A stretch of 64,000 nt of DNA from JAJZGK01 sp035538795. Its GTDB lineage: Bacteria > Pseudomonadota > Alphaproteobacteria > Rhodospirillales > Magnetospirillaceae. Positions 42,300-51,207 of the stretch are shown one piece after another. The translations under genes were made by a program, and so were the position numbers. The DNA lies in the NCBI GenBank assembly GCA_035538795.1, contig DATLJS010000025.1, positions 62,001-126,000 on the forward strand, given 5' to 3'. The notes under the pieces were generated by a model. The model did no database searches. It was not told the origin of the DNA and saw only the letters and a program-made list of their open reading frames with translations. Numbering within the stretch: the stretch's first letter is position 1; every line of letters begins with the position of its first letter.

Positions 42300-43666
42300 G
42301 ACTGCCCTCGCTGCGGCTGCGTCTGCTGTGGGGCGCCTCGGTATGGGTATCCGTGGCGCTGGTGGCGGTGGGTATCCTGCTGTTCGAACTGTTCCATAAC
42401 TATGCCACCGAAGACGTCTTCGACGATCTGTCCAACCAGCAGGATCAATTGCTGGCCGGCATTTCGGTGGGGGCCGACGGCGGCTTGGCGGTCGGTCCGG
42501 TTCTCAGCGACCCCCGTTTCGAGCGCCCCTATTCCGGGCTGTACTGGCAGGTGGACAGCCAGGGGAGAAGCGGGCTTCTGCGGTCGCGGTCGCTTTGGGA
42601 TTTCGTTATGGATATGCCTCGGGGGATGCCGCCCGCCGACGGCGAGCAGCACCGCCATCGCGTCAAAGGGCCGAAGGGCGAGGAGTTGCTGGCGGTGGAG
42701 CGTATCGTGTCCCTGCCGGATTATGCCGAGCCGCTGCTGGTGGTGGTGGCGCTGGACGCCTCGCGGCTGGACGAGGCGATCCGCAATTTCCGCCAGGTGC
42801 TGATGCTGTCCTTCGTGGTTCTGGGGCTTGGGCTGATCGGCGCCGCTGCCTTGCAGGTGTTCATCGGGCTGCGTCCGCTGTCTTTGCTGCGCACTCGGCT
42901 GGGGCTGTTGCGCGATGGCGAGTCGGCGCGGCTCGAAGGCGGCTTTCCCTCGGAAGTCCAGCCGCTGGTGGACGATCTCAACGCTCTTCTCGCCCATCAG
43001 GCTCAAGTGGTGGAGCGTGGGCGCCTGCTGGCCGGCAACCTTGCCCATGGGCTGAAGACGCCCTTGGCGGTGGCGGCCAACGAGATCGAACGGCTGGAGG
43101 AAACCGGCGAGGCCGATGCGCCCCTCATCCGGGCTCAGTTGGAACGGATGCAGCGGCAGGTGGACCATCACACGGCCCGTGCCCGTGCCGCCGCTTCGTC
43201 GGCCCGTCCCGGCCAGCGCTGCCCGGTGGCCGAGGTGGCGCAGCCGCTTGCCGGCGTCGTCGAACGCCTGAACGCCGGACGGGCTTTGTCGCTGACGCTG
43301 GACGTTCCCGCCGATGCCGCTTTCCGGGGCGAGCGCCAGGATCTGGAGGAAATGCTGGGCAATCTGTTGGACAACGCCGCCAAGTGGGGAAAGGGGCGGA
43401 TCCTCCTCTCCTGCCGGGGGGCGGAACGGGGATGGCTGGAACTGGCGGTGGAGGACGACGGCCCGGGCTTGGCGGCGGAACTGCGCGAGGATGCGTTCGA
43501 GCGCGGGCGCCGCCACGATACGGCGGTGCCGGGCACCGGCCTGGGGTTGGGCATCGTCCGCGATCTGGCCGAGCTTTACGGCGGCTCGGTCCGGTTGGAG
43601 TCGTCCCGGGAATTGGGCGGCCTGAAGGCGGTCCTCAGACTGCCCGCCCCTTGGCGCCGCGCCTGA
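42296..43666 (+). CDS. sensor histidine kinase
   Basis: 456 aa. TM1 at about 13-32 and TM2 at about 165-185 bound a periplasmic sensor of about 130 residues. HAMP follows, then the H-box NLAHGLKTPLAV with H251 as phosphorylated residue, N-box MLGNLLDNAAKWGKG, G1 EDDGPGL and G2 GTGLGLGIV. Everything needed for kinase activity is present. It resembles PhoQ-like kinases acting on the regulator encoded upstream. Signal unknown; the PepSY His-rich protein points to a metal or envelope stress. Confidence 0.93.
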   Translation: MRLPSLRLRLLWGASVWVSVALVAVGILLFELFHNYATEDVFDDLSNQQDQLLAGISVGADGGLAVGPVLSDPRFERPYSGLYWQVDSQGRSGLLRSRSLWDFVMDMPRGMPPADGEQHRHRVKGPKGEELLAVERIVSLPDYAEPLLVVVALDASRLDEAIRNFRQVLMLSFVVLGLGLIGAAALQVFIGLRPLSLLRTRLGLLRDGESARLEGGFPSEVQPLVDDLNALLAHQAQVVERGRLLAGNLAHGLKTPLAVAANEIERLEETGEADAPLIRAQLERMQRQVDHHTARARAAASSARPGQRCPVAEVAQPLAGVVERLNAGRALSLTLDVPADAAFRGERQDLEEMLGNLLDNAAKWGKGRILLSCRGAERGWLELAVEDDGPGLAAELREDAFERGRRHDTAVPGTGLGLGIVRDLAELYGGSVRLESSRELGGLKAVLRLPAPWRRA

Positions 43667-45349
43667 TCAGTTGGATTCCGGGTAGATGCCCAGCAGCTTC
43701 TGCTGGCGGCGCTGATACGAAATCAGTTCGAACGGCGTCAGCGGCTGGAAGCCTCGGCGGCGGTTGGCGTCGCCGATGGCGAACATCAGGGATTGCTGCG
43801 CGAACAGGGTGCGGTATCCTTCCAGCAGCGGGAAATTGGGATCCCACATATGGATGGCTTCCGATCCGGCGCCGTTGGCCTCCAGAATCAGGAAGTCCTC
43901 GCCCGCCTGCAACGCCTCGATGGATTTGAAGCGGACGTCGAAACGGCCGAACCAGAATTCCGGCATGGATTTGGCGATTTCGTCGAAACGGGCGGTCATC
44001 GCCGCCGTGATCCAAGGCCGTCCGTCGATATAAAGCCCGCCCACCCGGTTGCTGCCCACCATGGCCAGACGCAGGCATTCGTTTTCGGCCAACACCTCGT
44101 CCAATTTGGCGGCATGGGCGGCCAGATGCAGCTCGGCCTTCCAGCGGGTGCGCTCGTTGGCCAGGATCAATTGCCGCAGGGTCGAACGGCCGTCGCCCAC
44201 TACGAAGGGGTAATAGCGGAAGGTCAGCGAGAAGATGCCGCCGGCTTCTTCGCCGGGCATGCGGGCATAGAACACGCCTGCCTCGCCATCGTAATCGACG
44301 AACTCCTGCACCATCAGCCGGCTGCCCAGCGGGTATCCCGCCAGATAAGGCTCGATGTCGGCGGGGCCGTTCAGACGGCGGACGCCGATGCCGCGCCAGC
44401 CGATGTCGGGCTTGACCATCATGGGATAGGCGATGCCGGCCCGCGTCATGGCGTCTTCCAGGGTGCGGGCGGTGGCGGCGATGTCGGGACTGGTGTCGAT
44501 GGCGGCGCTGCGCGCCGCCCAGTGGGAACAGGCCGGGCCGATCAAGTCCATGCAGGCGATTTTCGATTCGCCCAAAAGACCGCCGGCCTCGATGCTGGGG
44601 TTCGCCACCGTCGGCAGGGTCAGGCTGCGGAACCGGGCTGCCAGCCAGAACCACTGCAACACCAGCGGCACGTAATAAAGCGGGGCGGGAATGCGTTCGG
44701 ACAACGGCACCCGCACATCCCTGGGGTCCAGGGCCGGCATGCCATGATGCACCGACAACAGGCCGGAGCGCGAGGCCAAGGGATCGCTTTCCGCCGCCTG
44801 ATGGCGCTTGGTGCTCTGGCGGCGCAGCAGCCACAGGCCGAGAACCGCCATTCCCATCACCGGCCAGCCCCACATTTTCAGGCGATCCACCAGGGCGTCG
44901 CCGAAATAGACGACGGCGACGAACAGCGTCGGCACGTACAAAGTGGCCGACAACAGAACGGCCAGCGCGAAGCGGCGGAAGGGAACCTTGGAAAAGCCTA
45001 TGGCGGCGAAGGTCGGGAAGAGCATGGTCGGGGTCAGGCGGCAACCGGCCACCACCCAGTAGAGTCGGCGAGACAGCCAACTGGGGCCGTCGGCGGTGCC
45101 GGCGCTCAATGTGGCGGGAAGCCAGCGTTTCAGCCGTTCGGAGCGGCGGGCCAGGCGGCCAAGGCCGTAGATGGCGCAGTCGCCCAGGACCACGCCGCCA
45201 AACAGGCTGCCGCCGGCCAGAGCGGCCGGCAGATGGTTTTCCACCACCAGATATCCGCCGGCCAGAATGGCGGCGTCTTCATGGAGAAGAGTGCTGAAGA
45301 AAAGCGTTGCCGCCAACAGCCCCCAAACTCTGACGATCTCGAAACTCAC
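43667..45349 (-). CDS. DedA-like membrane domain fused to an ATP-grasp domain
   Basis: 560 aa from a GTG at 45349 with GGAG six bases upstream; a longer frame begins only with a TTG at 45430. Residues about 1-185 are a DedA/VTT membrane domain (ILAGGYLVVENHLPAALAGG, LGRLARRSERLKRWLP, GCRLTPTMLFPTFAAIGFSK). Residues about 240-555 match ATP-grasp ligases (IAYPMMVKPDIGWRGIGVRR, MVQEFVDYDGEAGVFYARMP, EDFLILEANGAGSEAIHMWD). The fusion suggests a membrane-bound ligase or lipid-linked modification. Convergent with the sensor-kinase gene with no gap. Confidence 0.82.
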   Translation of the reverse strand: MSFEIVRVWGLLAATLFFSTLLHEDAAILAGGYLVVENHLPAALAGGSLFGGVVLGDCAIYGLGRLARRSERLKRWLPATLSAGTADGPSWLSRRLYWVVAGCRLTPTMLFPTFAAIGFSKVPFRRFALAVLLSATLYVPTLFVAVVYFGDALVDRLKMWGWPVMGMAVLGLWLLRRQSTKRHQAAESDPLASRSGLLSVHHGMPALDPRDVRVPLSERIPAPLYYVPLVLQWFWLAARFRSLTLPTVANPSIEAGGLLGESKIACMDLIGPACSHWAARSAAIDTSPDIAATARTLEDAMTRAGIAYPMMVKPDIGWRGIGVRRLNGPADIEPYLAGYPLGSRLMVQEFVDYDGEAGVFYARMPGEEAGGIFSLTFRYYPFVVGDGRSTLRQLILANERTRWKAELHLAAHAAKLDEVLAENECLRLAMVGSNRVGGLYIDGRPWITAAMTARFDEIAKSMPEFWFGRFDVRFKSIEALQAGEDFLILEANGAGSEAIHMWDPNFPLLEGYRTLFAQQSLMFAIGDANRRRGFQPLTPFELISYQRRQQKLLGIYPESN

Positions 45350-45460
45350 CCCGTGCTCCGCACCTCGTTCCGGTTCCCTCCTGGAACCGGGCCGGGAAGC
45401 ATAATCATTGTCATGCCGACATGCGACCAATTCCTGTGGGGATTTGGCGGAGCCGTCATA

Positions 45461-45664
45461 TTAGCGCCAGCCGTGCCCCCATCCGCCGCCGCCCCAGTAA
45501 TGGGGGGCGTAGCCGTAATAGACCGGCGGAGGCGGGGGCGGCCCATAGGTGTAATAGACCGGACGGCCGTAATAAGGCTGTTCGTAGACGGCGCAACCCG
45601 ACAGCGACACGGCGGCGGTTATCAGGGCGGCGGCGATCGCCAGCTTGGCAGCGATGCGTTTCAT
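45461..45664 (-). CDS. small Tyr/Pro/Gly-rich lipoprotein (67 aa)
   Basis: ATG at 45664 with GGGAGAG eight bases upstream. Signal peptide plus lipobox LSGC (MKRIAAKLAIAAALITAAVS). The mature part is low-complexity: VYEQPYYGRPVYYTYGPPPP, then YYGYAPHYWGGGGWGHGW. Such short tyrosine- and proline-rich lipoproteins are common in alphaproteobacteria and of unknown function. Confidence 0.7.
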   Translation of the reverse strand: MKRIAAKLAIAAALITAAVSLSGCAVYEQPYYGRPVYYTYGPPPPPPVYYGYAPHYWGGGGWGHGWR

Positions 45665-45778
45665 GATCGAACTCTCCCACCGGATCAAGGTCCGGCCTGG
45701 AAGAGATTTCATACCTTCATCACGGCGGGGACATGACGGGCTTTGGGCGAAATCGCCATAATTGGCTGTGGCCGCGGA

Positions 45779-46837
45779 TCACTCGAATTCGTAATCGCCG
45801 ATGAACCAGCGTTCGCCCGACCAGTCGACGCTGACCCAACGGGGCTGCGGCTCCGGCAGCTCCGGGGGGCCGATGCGGGCCATGCGGTCCTTTTCCTTCT
45901 GCTTTCCCGGCTCTTCCAATCCGGCCCCGTCGGTGCGGGCGGGCAGGGGGGCGCTGATGGCGGGAACCGGCGGCGGGGCGCCTTCCGCGCCGGCGTTCAG
46001 GGGCACCTCGATGATCGCGGACTGTCCGCGTTCGGGGTAGCCTTCCTTACGCTCGATGGCCCGCTGGGGCGAGCTGGCCTGCTGGTGGCGCACGGTCACG
46101 GTCATCAGCACCTGCCAGTTGGATGGATTGCCGGTCGGCTGGCGGGCGATGACGCGCAGAGAATTCAGCACCGCCTTCTGATCGGCGATGACGCTGTTGG
46201 AGGCGAAGCGGCTGGTGACCGCCACATCGGCGGCGTTTTGGATGTCCTCGATGGTGGGGCCGCCGGGCGGGGGCGGCGCCAGTATCTTCTTGACGCCCTG
46301 GCCTTGGCCCGGGGCGGAACCGTTGGTCAGCGATCCCTTGCCGTTGGCGATGTGGACCGCCGACAGGCTCATCCATCCGGCCTTGCGGGCCAACAGGGCG
46401 CCGCCGCCGATGATCAGGGCGGCGCCGACCAGGGCGACGATCACCATCCTGGGCACGCCGCGGGGTTCCGGTTCTTCGAAATCGGTGTAATGGGACATGA
46501 AGTCGCGGGGCAGCACCGGGTTCAGCACCGGGTGATGCAGCAGGTCGGAACCGTCCGCATTGGCCTCAGGCGGCGATTCGAGGGGAATCTCGGCGGCGGC
46601 GGCTTCTTCGGCGGCGCGGGTCTCGGCCTCGGCTTCTAGTCGTGAAATGCTGTCGCCCAGGCTGGACTGAATGGCGGCGATGTCGAAGACACCGGCCTCG
46701 TCATAGGGCATGGGCGGCGGCGGCGGTTCTTCGGGCTCGGGCGGATCCTCGCCCTTATGGATGGGCAGCCCCGATCCGGAAACGGCGACGGCATGGCGCA
46801 GTTTGTCGAAGACGTCGTTGCTGTCCGGGGCAAGCAT
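45779..46837 (-). CDS. single-TM membrane protein of unknown function (352 aa)
   Basis: Cytoplasmic N-terminal about 130 residues, Pro/Glu-rich (PPEPEEPPPPPMPYDEAGVF); TM at about 131-150 (MVIVALVGAALIIGGGALLA); periplasmic C-terminal domain with an APPPPGGPTIEDIQNAADVA linker and a beta-like VLMTVTVRHQQA segment. The last 30 residues (PRWVSVDWSGERWFIGDYEF) may be a small ordered unit. This layout resembles MSP/CcmI-like anchored proteins, but no family is identified. Confidence 0.65.
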   Translation of the reverse strand: MLAPDSNDVFDKLRHAVAVSGSGLPIHKGEDPPEPEEPPPPPMPYDEAGVFDIAAIQSSLGDSISRLEAEAETRAAEEAAAAEIPLESPPEANADGSDLLHHPVLNPVLPRDFMSHYTDFEEPEPRGVPRMVIVALVGAALIIGGGALLARKAGWMSLSAVHIANGKGSLTNGSAPGQGQGVKKILAPPPPGGPTIEDIQNAADVAVTSRFASNSVIADQKAVLNSLRVIARQPTGNPSNWQVLMTVTVRHQQASSPQRAIERKEGYPERGQSAIIEVPLNAGAEGAPPPVPAISAPLPARTDGAGLEEPGKQKEKDRMARIGPPELPEPQPRWVSVDWSGERWFIGDYEFE

Positions 46838-46931
46838 TGCTCAAATCCATTCTCGGGCCCGAGCTCTCTCCTTCGGGCTTTCCTGCGAACCTTACCAACA
46901 ACACTTGCCGCAACGCCATATATTTGCCGGC

Positions 46932-49046
46932 CTATGGCCTGGTCATGTCCTCAAGCCTGGCCGTCACGCGGGCGACGACGCCGGGCCAGTCTCCCGGGGC
47001 GCCTTGGCGGAATAGCCGCATCGTGGGATACCAGGGAGTGTCTTCTCGGTCCTTCAGCCAACGCCAGCAGGAATCGAAACGCTCCAGCAGCCAGACCGGC
47101 TTGCCGATGGCGGCGGCCAGATGGGCGACGGCGGTGTCGACGCTGATCACCAGATCCAGGTTGGCGATGAAAGCGGCGGTGTCGGCGAAGTCTTGAGCAT
47201 GGCTCATCAGGTTGATGACGCCCAAATCCTCGGGCGCGTCGGGGCCGTCCTTTTGCAGGCTGAAGAAGCGGCAGCCGGCTCCTTGGATATTTGGGCTTCT
47301 GATCAAAGGCGCCATTTGCTGAACCGACATGGAGCGGCGCTTGTCCACCGCCGAGGCCAAGGGCATGTGCAGGCGCGGATTGCCGGCCCAGACCAGTCCG
47401 ACCTTCAGTCCGTCACCGGCTAAAGCCTCGATGCGCCGTCGCCAGGTTTCGCAATCCTGGGGCAGGGGAGCCAGATAGGGATGGCGGTCGGCGATGGCCG
47501 GCGTCTCGCCGCCCAGGGCCAGCGGCAGACTGAGCATCGGGCAATGCAGATCGGTCATGGGAATCTGCCCCGACATTTCCACCACGGCGGCGATGTCGGG
47601 AAGGCCGCGCATCAGGCGCAGCAGCGCTTTGTCGACGGCCAGGGTCACTTTCAGGCCGCGCCGTCCCGCCTCGACGGTATAGCGGCAGAATTGCAGGCTG
47701 TCGCCGAAGCCTTGTTCTGCGTGAACCAGCAGGCTCTTGCCGACGGCTTCCTCGCCCAGCCATTGGGGCATGGGCATGGGGCGGTGGAACCGCGCGCCCT
47801 CGCGGGTCCGCCAGCGGTACTCGTAATTCCGCCAGCCCTCGTCCCATTGCCCCAAGGTCAGCTGCAGCATCGAAAGATTGGACCGTGCCTCGGCGTAATC
47901 GGGCTTGGCGGCCAGGGCGCGGGCGTAATGCCCGGCGGCTTCGTCCAGTTCGTAGCGTTCGTGGTGCAGGGTGGCCAGATTATAATGGCTGTTGGGATAG
48001 GCCGGGTTCAGGGCGGCGGCCTGCCGGAACAAGGCGACGGCCTCGTCGGCGCGGCCTTGCTCGTGACGCACGGACCCCAGATTGTTGACGTGCTCGGCCG
48101 AGGCGGGCTCCAGTGCCATGGCCCGCAGGTAGCAGGCCTCGGCTTCGTCCAGGCGCTTCAAGTCTTTCAGGGCGGTGCCCAGATTGTCTTGGGCCAAAGC
48201 CGAATCCGGAGCCCGTTCGACGGCCGCTTTCAAGATCGGCTCGGCCTCGGCGGCGCGTCCGGCGGCGATCAGGGCCGATCCCAGATTGCACAGGGTGGCG
48301 ACATGGCCGGGGCGCAATCGGGCCGCGGCATCCAGATGCGCGACGGCTTCGGCGGCACGGTTCAGTTCCAGCAGCACCAGACCCAGGTTGTTTCTCGCCT
48401 GAGCATGGTTGGGGCGGGCCACCAAGGCGTTGTGGTAACAGCTTGCCGCCGGCTCCCAAAGCGAGGCGGAGCGATAAAGGTTGCCCAGATTGTAGTGGGC
48501 TTCGGCGTAATCCTGGCGCAGGGCGATGGCGTGTTGGAAGCTTTGCTCGGCTTCGCCCATTTTCCCCAGGTCCATCAGGGTCAGGCCCAGATTGTTGTGG
48601 CCTTCGGGGGAGTGCGACGCGATCTCGATGGCCTTGTGGAACACCTGGGCGGCTTCGTCCAGCCGATGGTTGTCGCGCAGTGTCAGTCCAAGGTTATTAA
48701 GAGCCTCGTATGATCCGGGGTTGATGGCCAAGGCCCGGCGGTAAGCCGCTTCCGCCTCGTCGAAACGCCCCAGATTGGCAAGGGACAGGCCGAGATTGCA
48801 ATGATAGGAATCGGCTTTGGCGTTGCCTTCGATGGCTTTGCTGATCCGTTCGACGGCTATCTGCGGTTGCCCGGTCTGAGCGGCGATGACGCCCCACAAA
48901 TGAAGAGAATCGGCATGGTGGGGATTGAGCTTCAGAGCCTGCTGATAGGCCTGTTCGGCTTCGGCCAGACGCCCCGCCTGATGATGGGTCAGTCCCTGTT
49001 TGAAAAAGGCGTCGGCTCTTGCCGACGCGCCCGAAGCTGAAGACAT
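46932..49046 (-). CDS. long TPR protein with glycosyltransferase-like C-terminus
   Basis: 704 aa. About twelve tetratricopeptide repeats (e.g. GRLAEAEQAYQQALKLNPHH, NLGSALIAAGRAAEAEPILK) span residues 10-430, followed by a GT-like domain (HAEQGFGDSLQFCRYTVEAG, VGLVWAGNPRLHMP, SVDTAVAHLAAAIGKPVWLL). It is a clear paralogue of the protein at 4618-6297, with the same order and matching loops (EQGFGD, VDTAVAHLA, DDSPWYP/EDTPWYP). It probably acts in protein or surface glycosylation. It is the last host gene before the mobile element. Confidence 0.85.
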   Translation of the reverse strand: MSSASGASARADAFFKQGLTHHQAGRLAEAEQAYQQALKLNPHHADSLHLWGVIAAQTGQPQIAVERISKAIEGNAKADSYHCNLGLSLANLGRFDEAEAAYRRALAINPGSYEALNNLGLTLRDNHRLDEAAQVFHKAIEIASHSPEGHNNLGLTLMDLGKMGEAEQSFQHAIALRQDYAEAHYNLGNLYRSASLWEPAASCYHNALVARPNHAQARNNLGLVLLELNRAAEAVAHLDAAARLRPGHVATLCNLGSALIAAGRAAEAEPILKAAVERAPDSALAQDNLGTALKDLKRLDEAEACYLRAMALEPASAEHVNNLGSVRHEQGRADEAVALFRQAAALNPAYPNSHYNLATLHHERYELDEAAGHYARALAAKPDYAEARSNLSMLQLTLGQWDEGWRNYEYRWRTREGARFHRPMPMPQWLGEEAVGKSLLVHAEQGFGDSLQFCRYTVEAGRRGLKVTLAVDKALLRLMRGLPDIAAVVEMSGQIPMTDLHCPMLSLPLALGGETPAIADRHPYLAPLPQDCETWRRRIEALAGDGLKVGLVWAGNPRLHMPLASAVDKRRSMSVQQMAPLIRSPNIQGAGCRFFSLQKDGPDAPEDLGVINLMSHAQDFADTAAFIANLDLVISVDTAVAHLAAAIGKPVWLLERFDSCWRWLKDREDTPWYPTMRLFRQGAPGDWPGVVARVTARLEDMTRP

Positions 49047-49118
49047 GATCCGCGCCGCCTTTGCCTGAGCCCCCTGGGATGCTCCGTGCCGTGACGCCGC
49101 CGGCAGGGAGGGGGGAAG

Positions 49119-49166
49119 TGGTGCCGGTTACAGGGATCGAACCCGTGACCCCCTGATTACAAATCA
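49119..49166. repeat. attL: displaced 3' end of tRNA-Thr
   Basis: 48 bases identical to 63489-63536 except T at 49128 versus C at 63498. It begins with TGG (reverse of CCA) and runs to the anticodon arm. It is the original host 3' end, pushed away by integration. The T restores a Watson-Crick U6-A67 pair in the original tRNA. Confidence 0.9.
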
Positions 49167-49246
49167 CATTCCCGCCTTGAGGTGGTTCTCTGGAAACTGG
49201 CGGAAAACCTCGGGAAAAGCCTGTATTTCTGCGCCTCACAGAGAAG

Positions 49247-49259
49247 CCCCTTGATTTTA
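49247..49259. repeat. 13-bp repeat CCCCTTGATTTTA, left copy
   Basis: Identical to 63475-63487 beside attR, so the two copies would flank the core in the excised circular form (attP). Possible accessory-protein (Xis/IHF) or integrase arm determinant; could be chance. Confidence 0.35.
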
Positions 49260-49260
49260 A

Positions 49261-49337
49261 TGTCCCAGCTAGGCTAGGAATGACTCGGCAAATCTGGCCT
49301 TTTTCGCCGTTTTCGCCTGTCCCAAGACTGTCCCAAG
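49261..49337. promoter_or_regulatory. left integrase arm-type sites
   Basis: TGTCCCAG at 49261-49268 and two tandem CTGTCCCAAG at 49317-49326 and 49328-49337, 11 bases apart, just before the integrase start. The same decamer recurs five times near the right end (63380-63443) in both orientations, the pattern of arm-type binding sites for tyrosine integrases. They also overlap the int promoter region. Confidence 0.7.
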
Positions 49338-49352
49338 CTGGAGCAACTGACT

Positions 49353-50579
49353 ATGGCCTCACAGAACCGACAGAACCTAACCCAGCGTATGGTGGACACG
49401 ATCAAGCCACCTGAAGCCGGGGAACTGTTGATCATGGACTCCAAGGTTCCAGGCTTGGGAATACGGGTACGCTACACCGGGAAGTCCACCTATGTCATCC
49501 GCTGGAATGAGCTAGGCAACTTCAAAAAGATGACCCTCTGCGATGCCAAGGTCACGACGCTTGAAGACGCCCGCCGTTATGCCAAGCAGAAGCTGGGTGA
49601 GGTGGCTGGGGGTGATGATCCCTTGGCCCAGCGCGAGGCCCGGAAGAACAACCCCACCGTCAAGGAGATGGGGGAGGACACGATTGAGCAACTGCGGTCT
49701 CTGGGACGCAAGGAGACCTACATTTCCGACAGCCAGCGCCTTCTGGACAATTGGATCATTCCATCCATCGGAAGCCTGACGGTTCGGGAGGTGACGACCA
49801 AGGACGTCGAAAAGATCATCCGCAAGATGAAAGACACCCCGAGGACAGGCAATCTGGTCCGGTCCCTGTTGTCCCGCATTTTCAAGCTGGCCCGCCGCTG
49901 GGGCCATCGGCTGGACGACCCGACGTATGGTGTCGAGTCCTTCGAGGAGCGGCCTCGGGAGCGGTACTACACCGAGGAGGAGCTAAGGGCGATCCTGGGC
50001 GTTCTGGATCGGTATGGGAAGTTCAAGCGGTACTTCTATAGCGCCAACGCCATCAAGCTCCTGATGTTCACCGGAGCCAGAACCAGAGAGGCTCTGTCGG
50101 CCAAGTGGGACATGTTCGATTTGGAGCGGGGTATCTGGACGAAGCCCAGCACCAACACCAAGCAGAAGAAGCTTCATATTGCCGAGCTGTCCGAGGAGGC
50201 TCTTGAGGTCTTGAAGACCTTGAGGGCGTCAGAGGATGCGCGGCTTGACGATGCCAGGAAGGCCGGGGAGAAGGCCGTTCCGTGTCCCTATCTGTTCCCC
50301 AGCGACAGCCGGGAAGGGCACCTCACGACGATCAAGCGGTTCTGGGCTACTGTGGTGAAGGAAGGCAAGCTGGGGGACGCCAACCTCTACGACCTCCGAA
50401 AGACCTTCGCCACGATGCTGCTGTCCCGAGGGGTGGACATCAAGACGGTGATGAAGCTGACCGGACACAATCAGGCCACGACGCTGCTGAAATACTACGC
50501 GATGGTGACGACAGGGGCCGAGAAGAGGGCGCTGAGTGGCCTGTTCGGTGGGCTGAAGGAGCCCGTCAAGGAGGCGTGA
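49353..50579 (+). CDS. int: tyrosine-type site-specific integrase
   Basis: 408 aa, P4/DUF4102-like. The N-terminal arm-binding domain starts MASQNRQNLTQRMVDTIKPP, with MDSKVPGLGIRVR; a SAM-like core-binding domain is at about 100-190; the catalytic domain holds R243 in TGARTREALS. The second box reads YDLRKTF (His of the H-x-x-R motif replaced by Tyr, Arg kept), TGHNQATTLLKYYA has the His, and Y381 or Y382 is the nucleophile. It integrates into tRNA-Thr. Its stop overlaps the next ATG (TGATG). Confidence 0.93.
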   Translation: MASQNRQNLTQRMVDTIKPPEAGELLIMDSKVPGLGIRVRYTGKSTYVIRWNELGNFKKMTLCDAKVTTLEDARRYAKQKLGEVAGGDDPLAQREARKNNPTVKEMGEDTIEQLRSLGRKETYISDSQRLLDNWIIPSIGSLTVREVTTKDVEKIIRKMKDTPRTGNLVRSLLSRIFKLARRWGHRLDDPTYGVESFEERPRERYYTEEELRAILGVLDRYGKFKRYFYSANAIKLLMFTGARTREALSAKWDMFDLERGIWTKPSTNTKQKKLHIAELSEEALEVLKTLRASEDARLDDARKAGEKAVPCPYLFPSDSREGHLTTIKRFWATVVKEGKLGDANLYDLRKTFATMLLSRGVDIKTVMKLTGHNQATTLLKYYAMVTTGAEKRALSGLFGGLKEPVKEA

Positions 50580-51124
50580 TGGACAATTGCCCTGAAGTTT
50601 ATGCCCCCTTCAACAGCGGAAACGCTTTTAGGATGGAGCCTTTTCAGGCTTGGTGGAGACGTATTGGCCGAGAGGGCTATCCCACCGTTCCCCGTAATGT
50701 GGCCCGCCAGTGGATACACAGACACTGGAGCGGAGGATCGCCTTATCGTGGCCTATCGCTTGCTGGTCTCACTTGGTCGCTGGAGGAGCTTGAGGCCAAC
50801 TACCTCCTCAACACCGTTTCCGTTGTCGGTGATACAGCTCAGAGTTATGTGGAATGGGGAGAGTATCTGCTGACGGAGTACCTTCACAACCACTGGTACG
50901 GGGTGGCGGGTGCAATGCTGCGTCGTGGTGTCTGGCCCGCCCCAATCATCGTGTTGGATCAAAGGTCGGCAAAGCTGGATCAGAATATTGGCTTGCCGCT
51001 GGATGGGGACATGATCCTGATCGAGGGAAACCGACGCCTTGCCATAGCGCGGGCATTGAGGGAGCGAGGGAAGCTTCAAGGCAAGCTGCCTGTGTGGCTT
51101 GCTAGTCCCTCAGAGCCGTTTTAA
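50579..51124 (+). CDS. ParB-like nuclease/partition-fold protein
   Basis: 181 aa. Its ATG overlaps the integrase TGA by one base. The N-terminal about 130 residues are unrecognised (WWRRIGREGYPTVPRNVARQ). The C-terminal LDGDMILIEGNRRLAIARAL has the G-x-R-R-x-A pattern of ParB-N/Srx-fold proteins. It may be a partition-, nuclease- or DNA-modifying-related protein, or control integration. The partner for an active ParABS system (ParA) is not seen. Confidence 0.55.
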   Translation: MDNCPEVYAPFNSGNAFRMEPFQAWWRRIGREGYPTVPRNVARQWIHRHWSGGSPYRGLSLAGLTWSLEELEANYLLNTVSVVGDTAQSYVEWGEYLLTEYLHNHWYGVAGAMLRRGVWPAPIIVLDQRSAKLDQNIGLPLDGDMILIEGNRRLAIARALRERGKLQGKLPVWLASPSEPF

Positions 51125-51132
51125 GGCCCCCT

Positions 51133-51190
51133 ACAGACTCGAAGAGGTTTCCCCGCCCCGACACACCAGAGGGGAGCCCTTCGAGTCTGT
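51133..51190. terminator. 12-bp inverted repeat between convergent ParB-like and ClpP-like genes
   Basis: ACAGACTCGAAG and CTTCGAGTCTGT pair perfectly with a 34-base G/C-rich loop that can pair further (TTTCCCC / GGGGAG). There is no T-tract. Probably a shared termination/mRNA end, or a protein site. Confidence 0.45.
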
Positions 51191-51207
51191 ACGAGTCTGA
51201 AATCGCC

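Noticed and set aside
43793..45736. 647-codon plus-strand frame
   Set aside because: Antisense shadow of the DedA-ATP-grasp gene and the small lipoprotein; no domains.
49119..49190. A second complete tRNA gene at the left end
   Set aside because: Only the 3' part (through the anticodon arm) matches; the 5' half is missing, so it is attL.
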